Source: Trichobilharzia regenti
Taxonomy: Eukaryota > Platyhelminthes > Trematoda > Strigeidida > Schistosomatidae
NCBI GenBank assembly: GCA_944472135.2
Contig: OX235264.1
Coordinates: 125,641,809-125,705,808 of the forward strand
Direction of reading: 5' to 3'
DNA: 64,000 nucleotides
In this document: positions 45,301-56,880 of the stretch, in pieces
Numbering within the stretch: position 1 is the first letter of the stretch
Layout: every line of letters starts with the position of its first letter
Made by a program: the position numbers and the translations under genes
Notes under the pieces: model-generated
What the model saw: only the letters and a program-made list of their open reading frames with translations
Told to the model about the DNA's origin: nothing
Database searches by the model: none

Positions 45301-46562
45301 ATCAACCAACACTAAATGTTGCTTAAATCCTTTATAGAACTTCTGATTGTAGCTTGGATTGGGGAATTAGAAAATGAGTGTTTCAGCGAAGGCATATATA
45401 TATATATATATAGTCATAGCATTTAAAGTTGTGTCCTGAAAGGTGAGAAAGTTCACGTAGTTAGGCTGCTTGGCAGAACACAACACTATGGCCTTGGCTT
45501 ATATCTTGGTGGACAAGTTTAATGTGGTATTGTATAAATTATTTTACAGCTCTTTAAATCATTGCAAAACATCTACATGTATGTGTTCAAAACCGTATGT
45601 TAGTAACATACATATACTCGTTATCTTAGTGTGAAGTGGCTTGCTTACCCTAGGTAACACTATAATAGAAGTTTGAGAGGGTGTCTCAGACTGAAAGTAG
45701 ATGCAATATATGACTAACGGCGCAGCAGTTCCTTGTGGCCTATGTGTTGCAGATGCGTCCACTCTTCGCAATACCCTACGCTTGGTAAGTTCTCATGACT
45801 TTCCTTGTAATTATTCTTTCTCTGGAACTTATGCCTTCATTTAAGTACCTTCGCATGTGTTATCTGCATTTGTGTGCTGATGCCGCAACTTTGACTTCTT
45901 CATTTATGTGATACGTTTTACATTAAAAACTCAAAATTTAAATGTTATATTGTTTGTCCTATCGTGATCATAATCACAATAAATTTTCCCATAGTGTATC
46001 GGCGCTAGATACCAAAAATGTTCCTTATTTGCCCTTTTAGATTTCCATTTCATTATTAGCTACCAATGTAGGTGCGTTTCATTCTAATAAGTATTGTTTA
46101 TGATGAAAACACTTACTCCTTTTCATCTCTTTATCATATGTATATATTCTAACGTTACTGATTCACATGATAGTCAACTTTCCCGGAGTAACTGATTCAT
46201 TACATAAAGTGTTTGTTTCGATATCATTGCCAGACACATGAGAACAAAGCACAATCCATCGAGTTCCCAAAAACATTGCTTGATTGTATGAGCTATTTAT
46301 TTGTGCGTTGTTTATTATTTTGTGTGGTAAGATCAGTTAGTTACCTTAACTGTTAAAAAGATATGCTATCGGGGATACATTTTTCCATTTGTCTAGTGAT
46401 GAGATCGGAGAAGAACTTACAGCAACCAAAGAAAAAGTTAAAGTGCGGATGTTAGACCTGGAAGAACGAATTAGTGAGTGTAAAGTGCATATGCACAGTT
46501 TGAGAAAAGAATTGTATGGTAAATTTGGAAATCACATAAACCTTGAAGAAGAAGACCAGTAA
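42384..46562 (+). CDS. PFDN4: Prefoldin subunit 4, four exons
   Basis: Prefoldin is a cytosolic hexameric co-chaperone that hands unfolded actin and tubulin to the CCT chaperonin; subunit 4 is a beta-type subunit with two coiled-coil helices joined by beta hairpins. Exons: 42384-42389, 42425-42526, 42564-42628, 46361-46562; introns of 35, 37 and 3732 bases all have GT...AG ends and the phases fit, giving 124 residues against about 134 in mammals. Evidence: EDIEVTHADQQRINSFA (compare the metazoan EDVNVTFEDQQKINKFA), KELANINDAEDEMIVLDE, PYAIGDTFFHLSSDEI (compare PYQIGDVFISHSQEE) and the end LYGKFGNHINLEEEDQ. Exon 1 encodes only Met-Ala. Tiny 5' introns are typical of schistosome genes. Intron 3 holds an RTE-like insertion. 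Confidence 0.93.
42873..42897. repeat. Left target-site duplication of the intronic RTE insertion
   Basis: 25 bases, starting TAGCAGTTTTCATGTC, repeated exactly at 45202-45226. Confidence 0.9.
42898..45201 (+). pseudogene. RTE-like retrotransposon in PFDN4 intron 3
   Basis: 5'-truncated plus-strand element bounded by an exact 25-bp target duplication. Coding starts at DRRLDRWKEHYEEQF, is interrupted by an inverted fragment (43027-43436), then continues LGKAAGPDGMTPEV, IYKKGDKSSCDNHRGISL, QAGFRPGRGC, IIFLDLKAAFDSVDRE, SGVRQGCPLSPFLF and YADDIVLLGED (catalytic box near 44188). An early stop at 44321 and another at 44577 (a TGG-to-TAA change) break the rest, which runs to QWRRCIHSL at 45018. 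The 3' end is ACAGACAGACAG. The motif set is that of RTE-clade elements such as schistosome SR2. Confidence 0.88.
43027..43436 (-). mobile_element. Inverted 3'-end fragment of the same RTE family
   Basis: Reverse complement of about 44805-45200, from (CTGT)n at its left edge to CCCTATATC at its right. It splits the RTE coding sequence between PEWDID and PGPPSLTEV. It encodes the C-terminal [19 protein letters not shown] block in reverse. Confidence 0.85.
45202..45226. repeat. Right target-site duplication of the intronic RTE insertion
   Basis: Exact repeat of 42873-42897. Confidence 0.9.
45227..46360 (+). other. Remainder of PFDN4 intron 3
   Basis: AT-rich intron sequence with an (AT)n run at 45391-45412; nothing else recognised. 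Acceptor ...TTAAAAAG at 46360. Confidence 0.6.
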
Positions 46563-46607
46563 CTCATGCTGTTTTTATTGTTATTATGGTTTGAATTCAC
46601 TGATACA

Positions 46608-46613
46608 AATAAA
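46608..46613 (+). terminator. Polyadenylation signal of PFDN4
   Basis: AATAAA 46 bases after the stop codon. Confidence 0.7.
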
Positions 46614-46797
46614 AACTATTTTAGTTTTCAACTAATAAAACAGACTAGTATTAATTATATCCTACGTCCTACTAAAGTCGTACATGTCGAGGGAGTGTTG
46701 ACATTTGCTTGGGTCATCTAGTCTAGGAATACGTAATACGGAGTTTACTGGCTTCGATTGATCAATTAGAAGAATTTATTGTATTATTAATTATTAT

Positions 46798-47811
46798 TTA
46801 CCCGAAAACCTTGTGAAAAAACACCTCAGGTAGAGTGAGGGCATACAACCCACTATCATCACTGTTCCTAACCAACAGTGGGGTTAGACAGGGTTGCCCG
46901 ATCTCTCCACTTCTCTTTAACTTTGCCATCGATGACATTCTGGAGTCAGCTCTGAAAGACGCGCGTGAAGGTGGTGTAGATCTGCTACCTGGAGATAGAC
47001 TTTTCGACCTCGAGTATGCAGACGATATGGTCTTACTGTGCGATAGCATGCAGGCTGCCTAAATAGCACTTAATCCGTTGGCGATCAGTGTCTGTGTATG
47101 GTGTGTGTTTTGTGCCGTCTAAGTGCAAAGTACCGTTACAAGATTGGCAGGAGCCTGTAATTGCACTCACTGTTGCAGGTGAACCGCTTGAAGTTGTTGA
47201 TAAGTTTGTGTATTTGGGTAGTTGTGTGAGTGCTAGCGGAGGGGTGACGGATGAGATTTTCAGCCGTATAATGGAAACTAGATTGGCATATGTCAACTTG
47301 AGCCACGTTGGCCTGGCTGTCAAGCGTCGTATCATATCTTCACCCTTCGACAGATTTTGGAACATAAGCATACTTACCGGCGTCCAACAGTCGTCATATT
47401 TCTTGACCTAAAGGCGTCATTCGATTCTGTCGACCGGCAGGTACTCTGACTTACTTCGGAGACTCAGGGCTTGAATTGTTACCACCAGGGAATAATCTCG
47501 TCGACTTAAAATATGCAGATGATGTAATCCTGCCGCCTAGCTGGAGACACTGACAAAATGCAGAGTCTTCCAGACACCCTGAGGTGCAATCTGCGAATGT
47601 TTGGTATGCGATTCGCTCCTGTCAAATGTAAGATGATGCTACAGAACTCGACTGAACTGGACTACATTGACTCACTCCTAGCTTAAAGATAGGCAGCAGT
47701 GAAGTAGTTGGTGAAGCGTGTTGACCACTTCACCTATTTGGGAAGTTGCATCAACACCAACGGGGTGATCGCTGGTAAAATCTCAGCACAGATACAGAAG
47801 GCTATGAAGCA
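46798..47811 (+). pseudogene. Mosaic of two decayed RTE-like RT fragments
   Basis: 46798-47331 is one RTE variant (SGVRQGCPISPLLF, LEYADDMVLL, VDKFVYLGSCV). At about 47332 it switches to the SR2-like sequence of 43440 onward (RQILEH-type block, VIFLDLKAS.FDSVDRQVL), which jumps by deletion from DRQVL straight to SGLELLPPGNNL and YADD (near 47514) and ends in RVDHFTYLGSCI. Many frame breaks. Confidence 0.75.
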
Positions 47812-48194
47812 CATTGAAATATGTCACTGGTTCACTCAGTTCAGAGATTGTAATTCACCTTATGAGGTGAATACAGACCTACTGCTGCTTCTTCAGCAAT
47901 TCGTTTTATTTACAAATCTTTTTAAACATTTAAATAATTTGTTACAATAATATTATAATTTTAAACCACACTAGATTTCATTATTATCAGTACTACGAAA
48001 TTCCTGCATGGTAACAATATTCCTCTCGTTTTGCAAACTTCAGTGAATAGTATACTCGGTGGCAATTAGCTGGAAATACTCTGAACATAAAAATGATAAC
48101 AGTCAGCCACCTCCATTTTTACGATATCACAGTGACTAACATATCATCAGAAGTATATTTATTCGATAGATGAATGCTTTCTTCTATTAAGAAT
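47812..48194. other. No feature recognised
   Basis: AT-rich sequence, no ORF of note. Confidence 0.4.
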
Positions 48195-48400
48195 ACAACA
48201 TTCAGCGAACAGAGGTCCTCGGTGGCACGCCTGTAGAATGCTCGCCAACCATGCTGGCGATTCGGGGTTCGACCTCCGACCGAAGCACTCCTTTACATCT
48301 GTAAGCCAGTAATACAACTGGTAAAGAGAGTAGGTTAGGCATGAAACTAGCAAACCCATCCCGTAAAAAGAAATAAACACCATTACTACCGAAACATAAA
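48195..48400 (+). mobile_element. tRNA-derived SINE type 2, copy 1
   Basis: tRNA-like head with B box GGTTCGACCTC (48267-48277), then TAAGCCAGTAATACAACTGGTAAAGAGAG and GCATGAAACTAGCAA, shared with 53441-53640. Confidence 0.65.
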
Positions 48401-48657
48401 GCCTCTAGCTTGAAGCTCTATGTTCCACTGGGAATGCATAGGAATAAAAAATTAAGCGAAGAGACTGTTTGCAGCGAATTTATTATTAAACTGTACAATC
48501 ACATACGTATAATCGTTGAACAGTCCTACGTTAAATATTGTGTTCTTAATGTTACAATGGGAATTATATAATTATGGGAGGAATGCAAAACCCTTCCGTT
48601 TATGCTTAAGAGATCTCAGCCTTTCTGAGATGATTATGACTGATAACTGTATTATTA

Positions 48658-49229
48658 TTATTGCTCCCTTGGGTTCCTAGTGGAACATAGGGCTTCAACT
48701 GCACGTCTCCATTTGCTTCTGTCTTCTGCTGTACTTTTCGCCTGCATCCATGTTAATCCATATTCTTCCAACTCCTCTTCACACGATCTCCTCCATGTCA
48801 CCCTTGGACGTCCCACACGCCGCTTCCCTTTCGGGTTCCACTCGAGGGCTTGACGCGCGATGTCACCCAGCGGTCTCCTCAGCGAGTGTCCGATCCATCT
48901 CCACTTTCTCCTGCATATTTGTTGGGCGATTGGTTCTTGCATTGTTTGTTCCCATAATCCCTTGTTGGTGATTCTTTCCAGCCATCTGATCTTCAGTACA
49001 GAGCGGAGACAGTTGTTAATAAAGGTCTGCAGCCTTTTGGAAATATTCTTTGTGGCCCGCCAAGTTTCTGATCCGTATAGAAGAACTGACTTTACGTTTG
49101 TATTGAAAATCCGAATTTTGTTGGTGATGCTGAGTGACGAAGATTTCCAGATTGATTTCAGGCTGATGAATGTGTTTCTCGCCTTCCCGATTCTCGATTT
49201 GACATCCTCGTCCTCTCCTCCTGTAGTTG
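48658..49229 (-). pseudogene. RTE second family, C-terminal domain
   Basis: Minus frame DVKSRIGKARNTFISLKSIW, VLLYGSETWRATK, IRWLERITNKGLW, RKWRWIGHSLRRP and WKRRVGRPRVTWRRS-type end, then RNPREQ stop near 48658. Intact within this piece. Confidence 0.85.
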
Positions 49230-49240
49230 AGACAATACTC

Positions 49241-50278
49241 GACTTGTTACCAGGGAATAATCTTATGGACTTAGAATATGCAGATGACATAGTCCTGTTA
49301 GGGGAGGATGCTGACAAAATGCAGAGTCTTCTGAACACCTTGAGCAGCAATCTTCGTATGTTTGGCATGCGATTCGCCCCTGCAAAATGTAAGATGCTGC
49401 TACAGGACTGGACGACGTCAACCCCTAACTTAGTGATAGGGAGTGAAGTGATAGAACATGTTGACCACTTCACCTACTTGGGAAGTTGTATTAGCACCAA
49501 CGGACTGATTGGCGATGAAATCTCAGCACGGATCCGAAAAGCTCGAGCTGCTTTCGCTGACTTACACCATCTCTGGCGTAGGCGTGACATCCGGTTATCA
49601 ACCAAGGGACGTGTGTACTGCTCATCAGTTCGCTCCGTCCTTCTCTATGGCTCTGAAACATGGCCAATACGCGTTGAAGACATGAAAAGATTGACTGCTT
49701 TCGATCATAGATGTCTGCGATCTCTGTCTCACGTTAGGTGGTTTCACAAGATAAGTAATGTTGACGTTAGGCGTAGAGTGTTGGGCAAAGAGGGAAAATC
49801 AATCGACGAGGTTATAAAGTTACATAGACTGAGATGGCTAGGTCACGTGGTGCGCATGCCTAACCACCGCCTCCCCCGACGGGCATTGTTAGCTGATATA
49901 GGTTCAGGTTGGAAAAGAGCCAGTGGTGGCCAAACAAAAACGTGGCATCAATCCATGAAATCCTTGACAGTTAAACTGAGTCAGGTAGGGAGATGCAGAC
50001 TCCCGGGTTGGGGCCCTCGGGACTCTAGGAATCAATGGCTGGAGACTATAGGTGACATGGCTCAAAATCGTTGTCAATGGCGCAGATGTATTCAATCTCT
50101 GTAATCTTTCATATTCCTTTCTACCATTACCCATTCTGTTTCACTCTTATACTTGTCAAACTCTATTGATTCTCTTCACTCATCTTCTTGTCTACCTCTG
50201 TGTGCTATTTGGAACGTGGCAACTCGAACTGCTGCACTTCGGTGCCAAGTTCTATGTTGAATCCAGACAGAGACAGAC
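49241..50278 (+). mobile_element. SR2-like RTE insertion (5'-truncated)
   Basis: Plus strand, starting at LLPGNNLMDLEYADDIVLL and open to the stop at 50104 (QWRRCIQSL). 3' UTR ends in (ACAG)n. Target duplication AGACAATACTC at 49230-49240 and 50279-50289. Same family as the intronic insertion at 42898-45201, which it matches through [17 protein letters not shown]. The RT core upstream of YADD is absent. Confidence 0.88.
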
Positions 50279-50289
50279 AGACAATACTC

Positions 50290-51766
50290 CCTAGATAAGT
50301 GAATGAAGTGACCTCTTTCAAATCCCTCCCGTTGATGGTGATTGACGTTGGATGCTGTTGCTGTTGTTGGTTGGTTATTTTCATAACCTCCGTCTTGTCT
50401 ATGTTTACCTGGAGTCCTGTCTTTGCTGCTTCTTCGACCAGTTTGTCGGTTTTCGCTTGTAAGTCTTCGATTTTGTGTGACATCAAACATAAATCATCCG
50501 CGAAATCCAGGTCTTCTAGGTTCTTCACGTCGGTCCAGGATATTCCTGTCTTCTCGTTTCCCACTCACTGTCTGACGCATAATCCAGTCCACCACAATTA
50601 GGAATATCATTCGTGATTATAAGCACCCTTGTCTGACTCCTGTGTTTACTCCAAACGCCTTGCTGAGTCTTCCGTTGTGGATCACTTGGCAGGTGCCGTT
50701 GTCGTACAGCTGTTGAATAAGGTTGATGAATATTTGGGGTACGCCGTAGTACTCGAGTAATTTCCAAATTACTTCACGGTCAACGCTGTCGAAGGCCTTC
50801 TCAAAGTCTATAAAGTTGAGGTAGAGGTTTGATTGCCATTCCATGCTTTGTTCTGTGATGATGATGCGTAGAGTTGCAATTTGGTCAGTACATGATTTGC
50901 CTTTCCTGAATCCAGCTTGTTCTGGTCGGAGTTCTGCCTCCAGTGCGTCCTTTATTCTCTCCAGGATGATGCGACTCAGGATTTTACTTGGCGTCGACAG
51001 GAGCATGATTCCTCGCCAGTTCTTGCAGAGTGAGGCGTAAGTCGCCCTTCTTTGGTAGTTTCACGAGGTAACCTTTCCTCCAGTCAGTAGGCACCTTTCC
51101 CTCCTTCCAGACCTTTTGCAATAATGGAGTCAGCATGTCTGCTGTAGTCTCTGGGTCCGCTTTCAGTGCTTCAGCGGGTATTCCATCTGGTCCGGCTGCT
51201 TTTCCAGCTTTCAGAAGCTTGATTGCGTTCAAGACTTCAGCTCTCGTTGGGGGATTGGTGTCAACTTGCAGTTGTGTGCGCGCTGTTGTTGGTATTTCTG
51301 GACGGGTTGCAGGTGATGGTCGGTTCAAGAGTCCTTTGAAGTGATCCGCCCATTGTTTAATCTGTTTTTCTTCCTTGGTAATTGGGCTCCCTTGGCTGTC
51401 TTTTATAGGTTTCGCTTGTGTTGATCTCTTCCCGGATAGAGATTTGGTTATCTGATATAATGTCCTCAGGTCCCTTTTGCCTGCTGCCTTCTCAGCTTCA
51501 GTGGCGAGATTGTCGTAGAATCGTCTTTTGTCCTTCCTAGCACTCTTCTTCACTTCTTTGTCCAGTGATGTGTAAGTTGAGCTCAGCGTCTCCTTCTCTT
51601 GTCCGTCCTTGCATTGAATCATTTTCTCTTTCACCATTCTCCTCTCTTCTATTAATTTCCAAGTGTCCGTTGAGAGCCATTCCTTGTCTTGTCTCTTCTT
51701 TCTTCCTAAAACCGTTGAACACGTTTCGTTGAGAATCGCCTTCAGAGACTTCCAATGTTCTTCCAC
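50290..51766 (-). pseudogene. RTE second family, reverse transcriptase
   Basis: Minus strand in three shifted frames: 51766-50984 (linker, GKAAGPDGIPAEALK, GYLVKLPKKGDL), 51006-50617 (LSTPSKILSRIIL, QAGFRKGKSCTDQI, NFIDFEKAFDSVDRE, TGVRQGCL) and 50564-50290 (DLDFADDLCLMSH, the catalytic box as FADD, NIDKTEVMKITN, FTYLGSIV). Confidence 0.86.
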
Positions 51767-51776
51767 GCATGATTCT

Positions 51777-52730
51777 TCAGTGATGTCGCGTAGTGTTTCC
51801 TGCTTTGCTCTGACAGTTGCAGTGAAAGTGTCTTTTGTGGTTGTGTCCTTCAGTTTGAGTGTTGAACTTGCATTGTGGCCTATCCCCAGCTATCCTCGAG
51901 GCTTTTAGTTTCACCTTGAAAGTCCCTTCTACTAGATAGTGGTCTGAACCCACATCTGCTCCTCTCCTTGACCTTGTGTCCAGTAGGCTCCGTCTCCACT
52001 TTCTTGAAATTGAGATGAAGTCTATTTGGTTCTTGGTGTTTCCATCTGGTGAAATCCATGTCGTCTTGTGTATATCCTTGTGTTTGAAAACACTGCCACC
52101 AATCACCAAATCATTGAAGGCGCAGAAGTCTGAGAAGAGTTCACCATTGTCGTTCATTTCGCCGAGGGCCTCACGACCCATGGTGAGTTCTCTTCCTGTG
52201 TTGTCTCCTCCCAGCTTCGCATTCATGTCGCCCATCAGGATTTTGATATCGCCATTTGGGACGTTGTCCATTATTGCTTGTAGTTGTCTGTAGAACGCCT
52301 CCTTCTTCTCTTGTTCTGAGACGTTTGTAGGCGCATAACATTGAATGACTGTAACTTTCCTTCCTTTTGAGTTGAACCTGGCTGTCATTATCCTGGAGGA
52401 GATTGGTTCCCACTGCATGAGAGCTTTGGCTGCTGTTGGTGACATCATGATGGCCACTCCCTCGGTGTGCTCATGGTTGTCCTCTGGGTGGCCGGAAAAG
52501 ATTACTGTCTCTCCAGTAGGTAGTTGGCACCTTCCAGTTCCGTTCCATCTGCTTTCGCAGATTCCCAACACTTCTATTCTGTACCTTCTCATTTCAGCGG
52601 CTATCTGGGCAGCCTTTCCAGTTTCGTACATTGTACGAACATTCCAGGTACCCATCCTTACTTTTGCTTTCATCGAAAGAAGGCACATCGGCTGACTGGC
52701 TTCCCGAAGGCTTTCACCAGCCTGCGTCAT
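51777..52730 (-). pseudogene. RTE second family, APE endonuclease
   Basis: 317 codons from ATG. Endonuclease boxes in order: MGTWNVRTM, ICESRWNGTG, VIQCYAPTN, KILMGDMNAKLG, TTWISPDGNTKNQIDFI and GADVGSDHYLV. The frame ends at a premature stop and the linker continues in another frame from 51766, so ORF2 is broken here. Confidence 0.86.
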
Positions 52731-52930
52731 TTCACTTCCCCGATTCCAGCGAAAAGTAAGGCTATTGCTTATGTTTTTAGAATTTTTAATATATTTATTC
52801 GTTGAAGTTTCTGTAGCGATTTGGTTGTTTTACAGGGGTGGAGTTGCTAGCACCACGCCCCAACCCTCCCTCTTTACCCGGGCTTGGGACCGGCTAGAAA
52901 ACTAGTAAGCTAGTAGCCTAGCAAGGTAAT
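52731..52930 (-). repeat. RTE second family, 5' UTR
   Basis: Non-coding, GC-richer than its surroundings (GGTTGGGGCGTGGTGCTAGC on the minus strand). Exact 5' end not fixed. Confidence 0.5.
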
Positions 52931-53440
52931 ATCTGGCGAGGTGGACAAATGTATGCATACATGGTATTTTCATCCGATAGTAAAGCCATCTTATTTCCAG
53001 GTCAGATATACCTTTAATATAATGATCATAAGTTGATTATTTGAAGTTATCTCAAAAATTGGCCTATATGTAGACTGTGCTTTGTTCTTAATGTCTGCAT
53101 ACCGATAACTATTCATTGACACCTCTGTGTAGAATACAGAGGAATGCAGATAACAACAATAAATTTCAAGTACAGTAACTGCTTGGTTTTGTTGTACGGG
53201 TTGCAAGTCTGCTCTTTCAAGTTGTGATAATGAGATCGTGTAAACCTGATGAAATATTGTCCCGTAAATAATCACTTCTGTTATAGACGAATGTATCTGA
53301 AAACTAAGGTAGATAATATCACTAGAAGCAGATATTAATAAAAATGGAAAAAAAATATGTAGGCATATCCCACTTAACATACTCAACCATCAGAATCAGT
53401 GAAGTAATCCATGTACTCTTTCAAAGTACAACAGATTTGA
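52931..53440. other. No feature recognised
   Basis: AT-rich; a 131-codon minus ORF at 52991-53386 shows no recognisable domain and is probably chance. Confidence 0.4.
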
Positions 53441-53640
53441 ATTTATTACGTGGTGCAGTACTCACAAACCACTCAGATGGCCCAGGGTTCGATCCCCAGT
53501 GGAGGCGCTCTTAAACTTCGTTATAGCGGTAGTAAGCTTGGTAAAGAGAGAAGGTCATGCGTGAGACTAGCAACCTCATCACTCTGTAAAAGAAAACATC
53601 ACAGCTATTGAAAATTAAAAATTCAAGTTTACAGCCTCGC
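53441..53640 (+). mobile_element. tRNA-derived SINE type 2, copy 2
   Basis: B box GGTTCGATCCC (53487-53497), then GTAAGCTTGGTAAAGAGAG and GCGTGAGACTAGCAACCTCA as in copy 1. 53641-54097 after it contains a C8 run near 53769 and nothing else identified. Confidence 0.7.
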
Positions 53641-54097
53641 AACATAAAGGAATGAAAAAACAAACAAACAAATAACACAACAGAATTAAGCGTTACGGTT
53701 TATGGATGTGATTTTATTTCAAGTGAAAAATACCTGCAGAAAAGTGAACTTTTAACAATGAATTACCTCCCCCCCCACTCCTTTCACATTGCAGCATAGT
53801 TACAAACTTATGCACTTAAGAACTATTAACTAAGCTGATTATTGTTCATTCAATAAAAAAAGTTCATTCAGTAAGATAAAGCGTTTATTAGTTTTGACTA
53901 AAACTTTTGTATGCATAAAAGCCAATAGTAAAACTAAAAAGTCTAGTGAAATAATTACGCACTTTTCCGCCTAATTTGAACTATAAGAATTTGTCATTAA
54001 ATCCTTTACAAAGGGTTTAAATAAGTGATAGTTGTTATTTCTCTAACTGAACGTAAAATATTGGTTAATATCATAATAAACGTTATGAGTACTACTC

Positions 54098-54620
54098 ATA
54101 TTATTATTCTCTTGGGTTCTGAGTGAAACATAAGTCTACAACAGCACATCTCCACTTTGTTCTGTTTTCCGCCCTCCTCTTCAGCTGGCTCCACAATTGG
54201 CCAGACTCTCTCATCTCCTCCAGGTCACCCTAGGACGATCCACTCTTCACTTCCCATTTGGATTCCACTCGAGTTATGGCCTGGCGCCACGTTGTCATTC
54301 GACGGCTTCCTCAATGTATGTCCAGTCCATCTTCACTTTCTCCCACATATTTGTTGAGCAATCGGCTCTTGTTTGGTTTGTTCCCACAGTTTCTTGTTAC
54401 TAGTTCTTTCTGGTGGTTAAATCTTCAGTATGGAGCCAGCGAATTCGTTAGCTGTTGATGAAAGTCGGCAAAAAGCTGTTGAAAATCCTTTTCGTGATAC
54501 GCTGTCCAAGTTTCTGACCTGTATAGAAGGAACGACTTGACATTGGTGTTGGAAATCCGAATCTTGTTCCATATGCTGAGACAGGGTTAAAATCCAATTT
54601 ACCATTTTCAAACCACTTAT
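54098..54620 (-). pseudogene. Decayed RTE second-family 3' fragment
   Basis: Matches 48655-49190 on the minus strand at reduced identity, from the ATT tail (CTCTTGGGTTCTGAGTGAAACAT) to the VLLYGSETW-equivalent region. Heavily frameshifted. Confidence 0.75.
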
Positions 54621-55095
54621 TTTTGGGAGAAACCGATCACTGTTGATTTTGGAAGCACAAAATATTTAGACTACAGTTTGTTTTATAATTTTTACTATAA
54701 ATGTTAACCGAGAAAGTAAACAGATAAGCATGATGGTAATATGAAATCGAGATCATCAGTGATGTTTTCAAATGGACTCAACTGACACAGCTCTGGAGGG
54801 AGTAGTGTTTTAACTACTCATATGAACTGCGATACTCTTTTCAACAGTATTACAGTATGTAACATGTTCCCACACATTTCTTAAAAAGCCTCTCGGATTT
54901 TAGCGTATTAGTGTTTTAAGAGATGTCATGTAACAGAATGAACTGCTATTATAAGAATAGATTTTGAACACTAGTAAATTACAGTCCGTAATAGAATGAT
55001 TTTATTTAATAGAACACTGTGATATCGTATAACTTAAACGTACATTTCATCACTAATCAAAATCAGTTACAGAAAACCAAGTAGCACTGGAGAGT
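54621..55095. other. No feature recognised
   Basis: AT-rich, no ORF or repeat partner seen. Confidence 0.4.
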
Positions 55096-55205
55096 TGTTT
55101 CGTCCTAGTTTGAGCTACTTCAGCAGTTAGTACCCATGACCCGAACAGGAATCGAACTTGAATTACAAGGCAAGCACGCTGACTATTTAGCCACCTGAAT
55201 GGAAA
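55096..55205 (-). mobile_element. tRNA-like SINE head
   Basis: Minus strand reads GGTGGCTAAATAGTCAGCG and, about 30 bases on, GTTCGATTCCTG, an A-box/B-box pair of tRNA type. It lacks a foldable acceptor stem, so not a functional tRNA. Confidence 0.5.
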
Positions 55206-55379
55206 TTCAAGGACTTATGAATTTCAGCCAAATCCTGAGGGTGTTTTCAGAAGCCGTGGTCACCAGGATCCATCATGTCAAGAAGAAGTGGATACCTATT
55301 GACAGCACTGGTTAGAGGCAGCGCTTTATCCCAAATTGACGAAGTCAGAACTCATGAGTCAAAATGGTAAGAAAAAAGC

Positions 55380-55535
55380 CCAACGAGCTGACCTCGTGAT
55401 ATGAAGTCCTGCGGTTCGATTCCTGGTCCGGTCGTGGCTACGTACTGATAAGGAGTCGGAAGCTGGCTAGGAACAGCCATTTAGTGTTCTTTGGTATTCA
55501 GGGGTTCTCTAAATGATGTTGGTTTGTGTTGAAAT
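55380..55535 (+). mobile_element. tRNA-derived SINE type 3
   Basis: GAGCTGACCTCGTGATATGAAG followed by B box GGTTCGATTCC (55415-55425), then a body with GGAGTCGGAAGCTGGCTAGG and GGGGTTCTCTAAATGATG. Confidence 0.55.
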
Positions 55536-56734
55536 ACACTCTGAAATTATTACAGATCCCTGCAAAACTTGGTGACATTTCAAGTACAATTTGTTGCTAA
55601 TGATTATCCTGTCAGTATCACTTTTGATTACTTCAGAAAGTTCTGTATGTGGAATTATAACGCCTTTGATGCTAACACTTAGTTAGCAGCAATGCTTATC
55701 AATTTTTTCATTGCTTAAAAAAGGGAACTTACCGTAATGGTTAATCTAAAACAACTTATATTCAGTAAATTGTTATTAAATATGATTTTGATTTTTAACA
55801 TACAACTGCCGCCTTTAATTGAAAGTGAAATGGTTCTTACATACCACTGGATCATGTGATAAAATGGATTTAGAGGTGATATTCTGTACTTTTCTTACAC
55901 ACAAACCAGCGGTTTTTACATGGAAAACATGAAATATTGTAGGATGAATGTGTCTTCTATCACTATCATAAAAAATTGACCTCTTTTGAAATGTAACATC
56001 ATAGTGGTAGTAATATTGTAAAACCTTAGATTAATTTCCTCTTTCTCAAAGATATTTGTGCATGTACATCTGCGCTATTTAACTGAACACACAGAACCAT
56101 TTAATCATTCATTATTAAACAGACAAAAAGCACTTAAAAATCCATTATATAAAACTAAAACTTCTTAGGTCATTTGTTTATTTTCCTTCTGATAAACTAG
56201 TTAATCTGTTTCGGGTAAAATGCATAATAATAATTTCAATACAATATTTTATTACTAATGATTATTCTGTGAAAGCAATAAAAAAACACTTAACGTTTTT
56301 AAAAGAAGAGAAATTAATCTTCCCATTATGATAACCACAGAACACGATTTGAGGAAATATGTACTTTCAGCAAATTCTCATCGGGCTTTACAGTTAGTTA
56401 CATAATCAAAATATTCATCATAAGCATCTAGAGACAATGTCGATCAATATAATCGAATGTAATCAAGTGGAATTTAGGTAGAATATGTATATTTTTGTAG
56501 GGGTAGAGAGGTAAGTAATTGATGTCACATAGGGATTAGACAGTATAATAATAATAATAATAAGTTGTGAAACTTAGCTCAAAATATTGATCTACGTCAC
56601 AGTATGATATCCATAATAAAGCTGTCAGTACAAATAAAGACAAACATTTACAGATATCCGGTGTCACGTAAAGACATAACTATTCTGGGTTGAGGTTGAA
56701 GGCCAAAACAAGGAGAGGGATTGAACATACTTTT
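55536..56734. other. No gene recognised; AAT microsatellite
   Basis: 1.2 kb of AT-rich sequence with an (AAT)n run at about 56545-56563. No ORF over 60 codons. Confidence 0.5.
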
Positions 56735-56880
56735 TCCGAGCATTTATAAATGTAGCCGATCTTGTGGAGACAGATACACAGGTAAAACGACACGGAGAAC
56801 CCACCATCGCCACCTTAAGTAGTGTCAGACGTGGTTAGGAAAAGTAGTTGTTAAGTTAGTCAAGAGCTCCATATTTTTAT
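56735..56880 (+). pseudogene. Penelope-like GIY-YIG fragment
   Basis: Plus frame IYKCSRSCGDRYTGKTTRR at 56745-56800, the conserved C.CG..Y.G.TTR start of a Penelope endonuclease. It is cut by SINE type 1 at 56881. Confidence 0.55.

Larger units (their letters stand above)
48648..52930 (-). mobile_element. RTE-like element (second family), split by another RTE
   Basis: Minus-strand element: 5' UTR around 52731-52930, endonuclease, RT, C-terminal domain and an (ATT)n tail at 48648-48662. Pieces 50290-52930 and 48658-49229 rejoin across the insertion at 49241-50278 at FTYLGSIV | TGGEDEDVKSRIGKA. Several frame breaks. Confidence 0.85.

Noticed and set aside
48860..50104. A 414-codon plus ORF across 49240
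   Set aside because: The first 120 codons are antisense to the minus-strand RTE; only the part after the insertion boundary is real coding.
52991..53386. 131-codon minus ORF
   Set aside because: No domain, AT-rich composition of the surroundings, no splice or start context; treated as chance.
53441..53520. Possible tRNA gene on the plus strand
   Set aside because: Same reasoning: shared non-tRNA body with 48195-48400.
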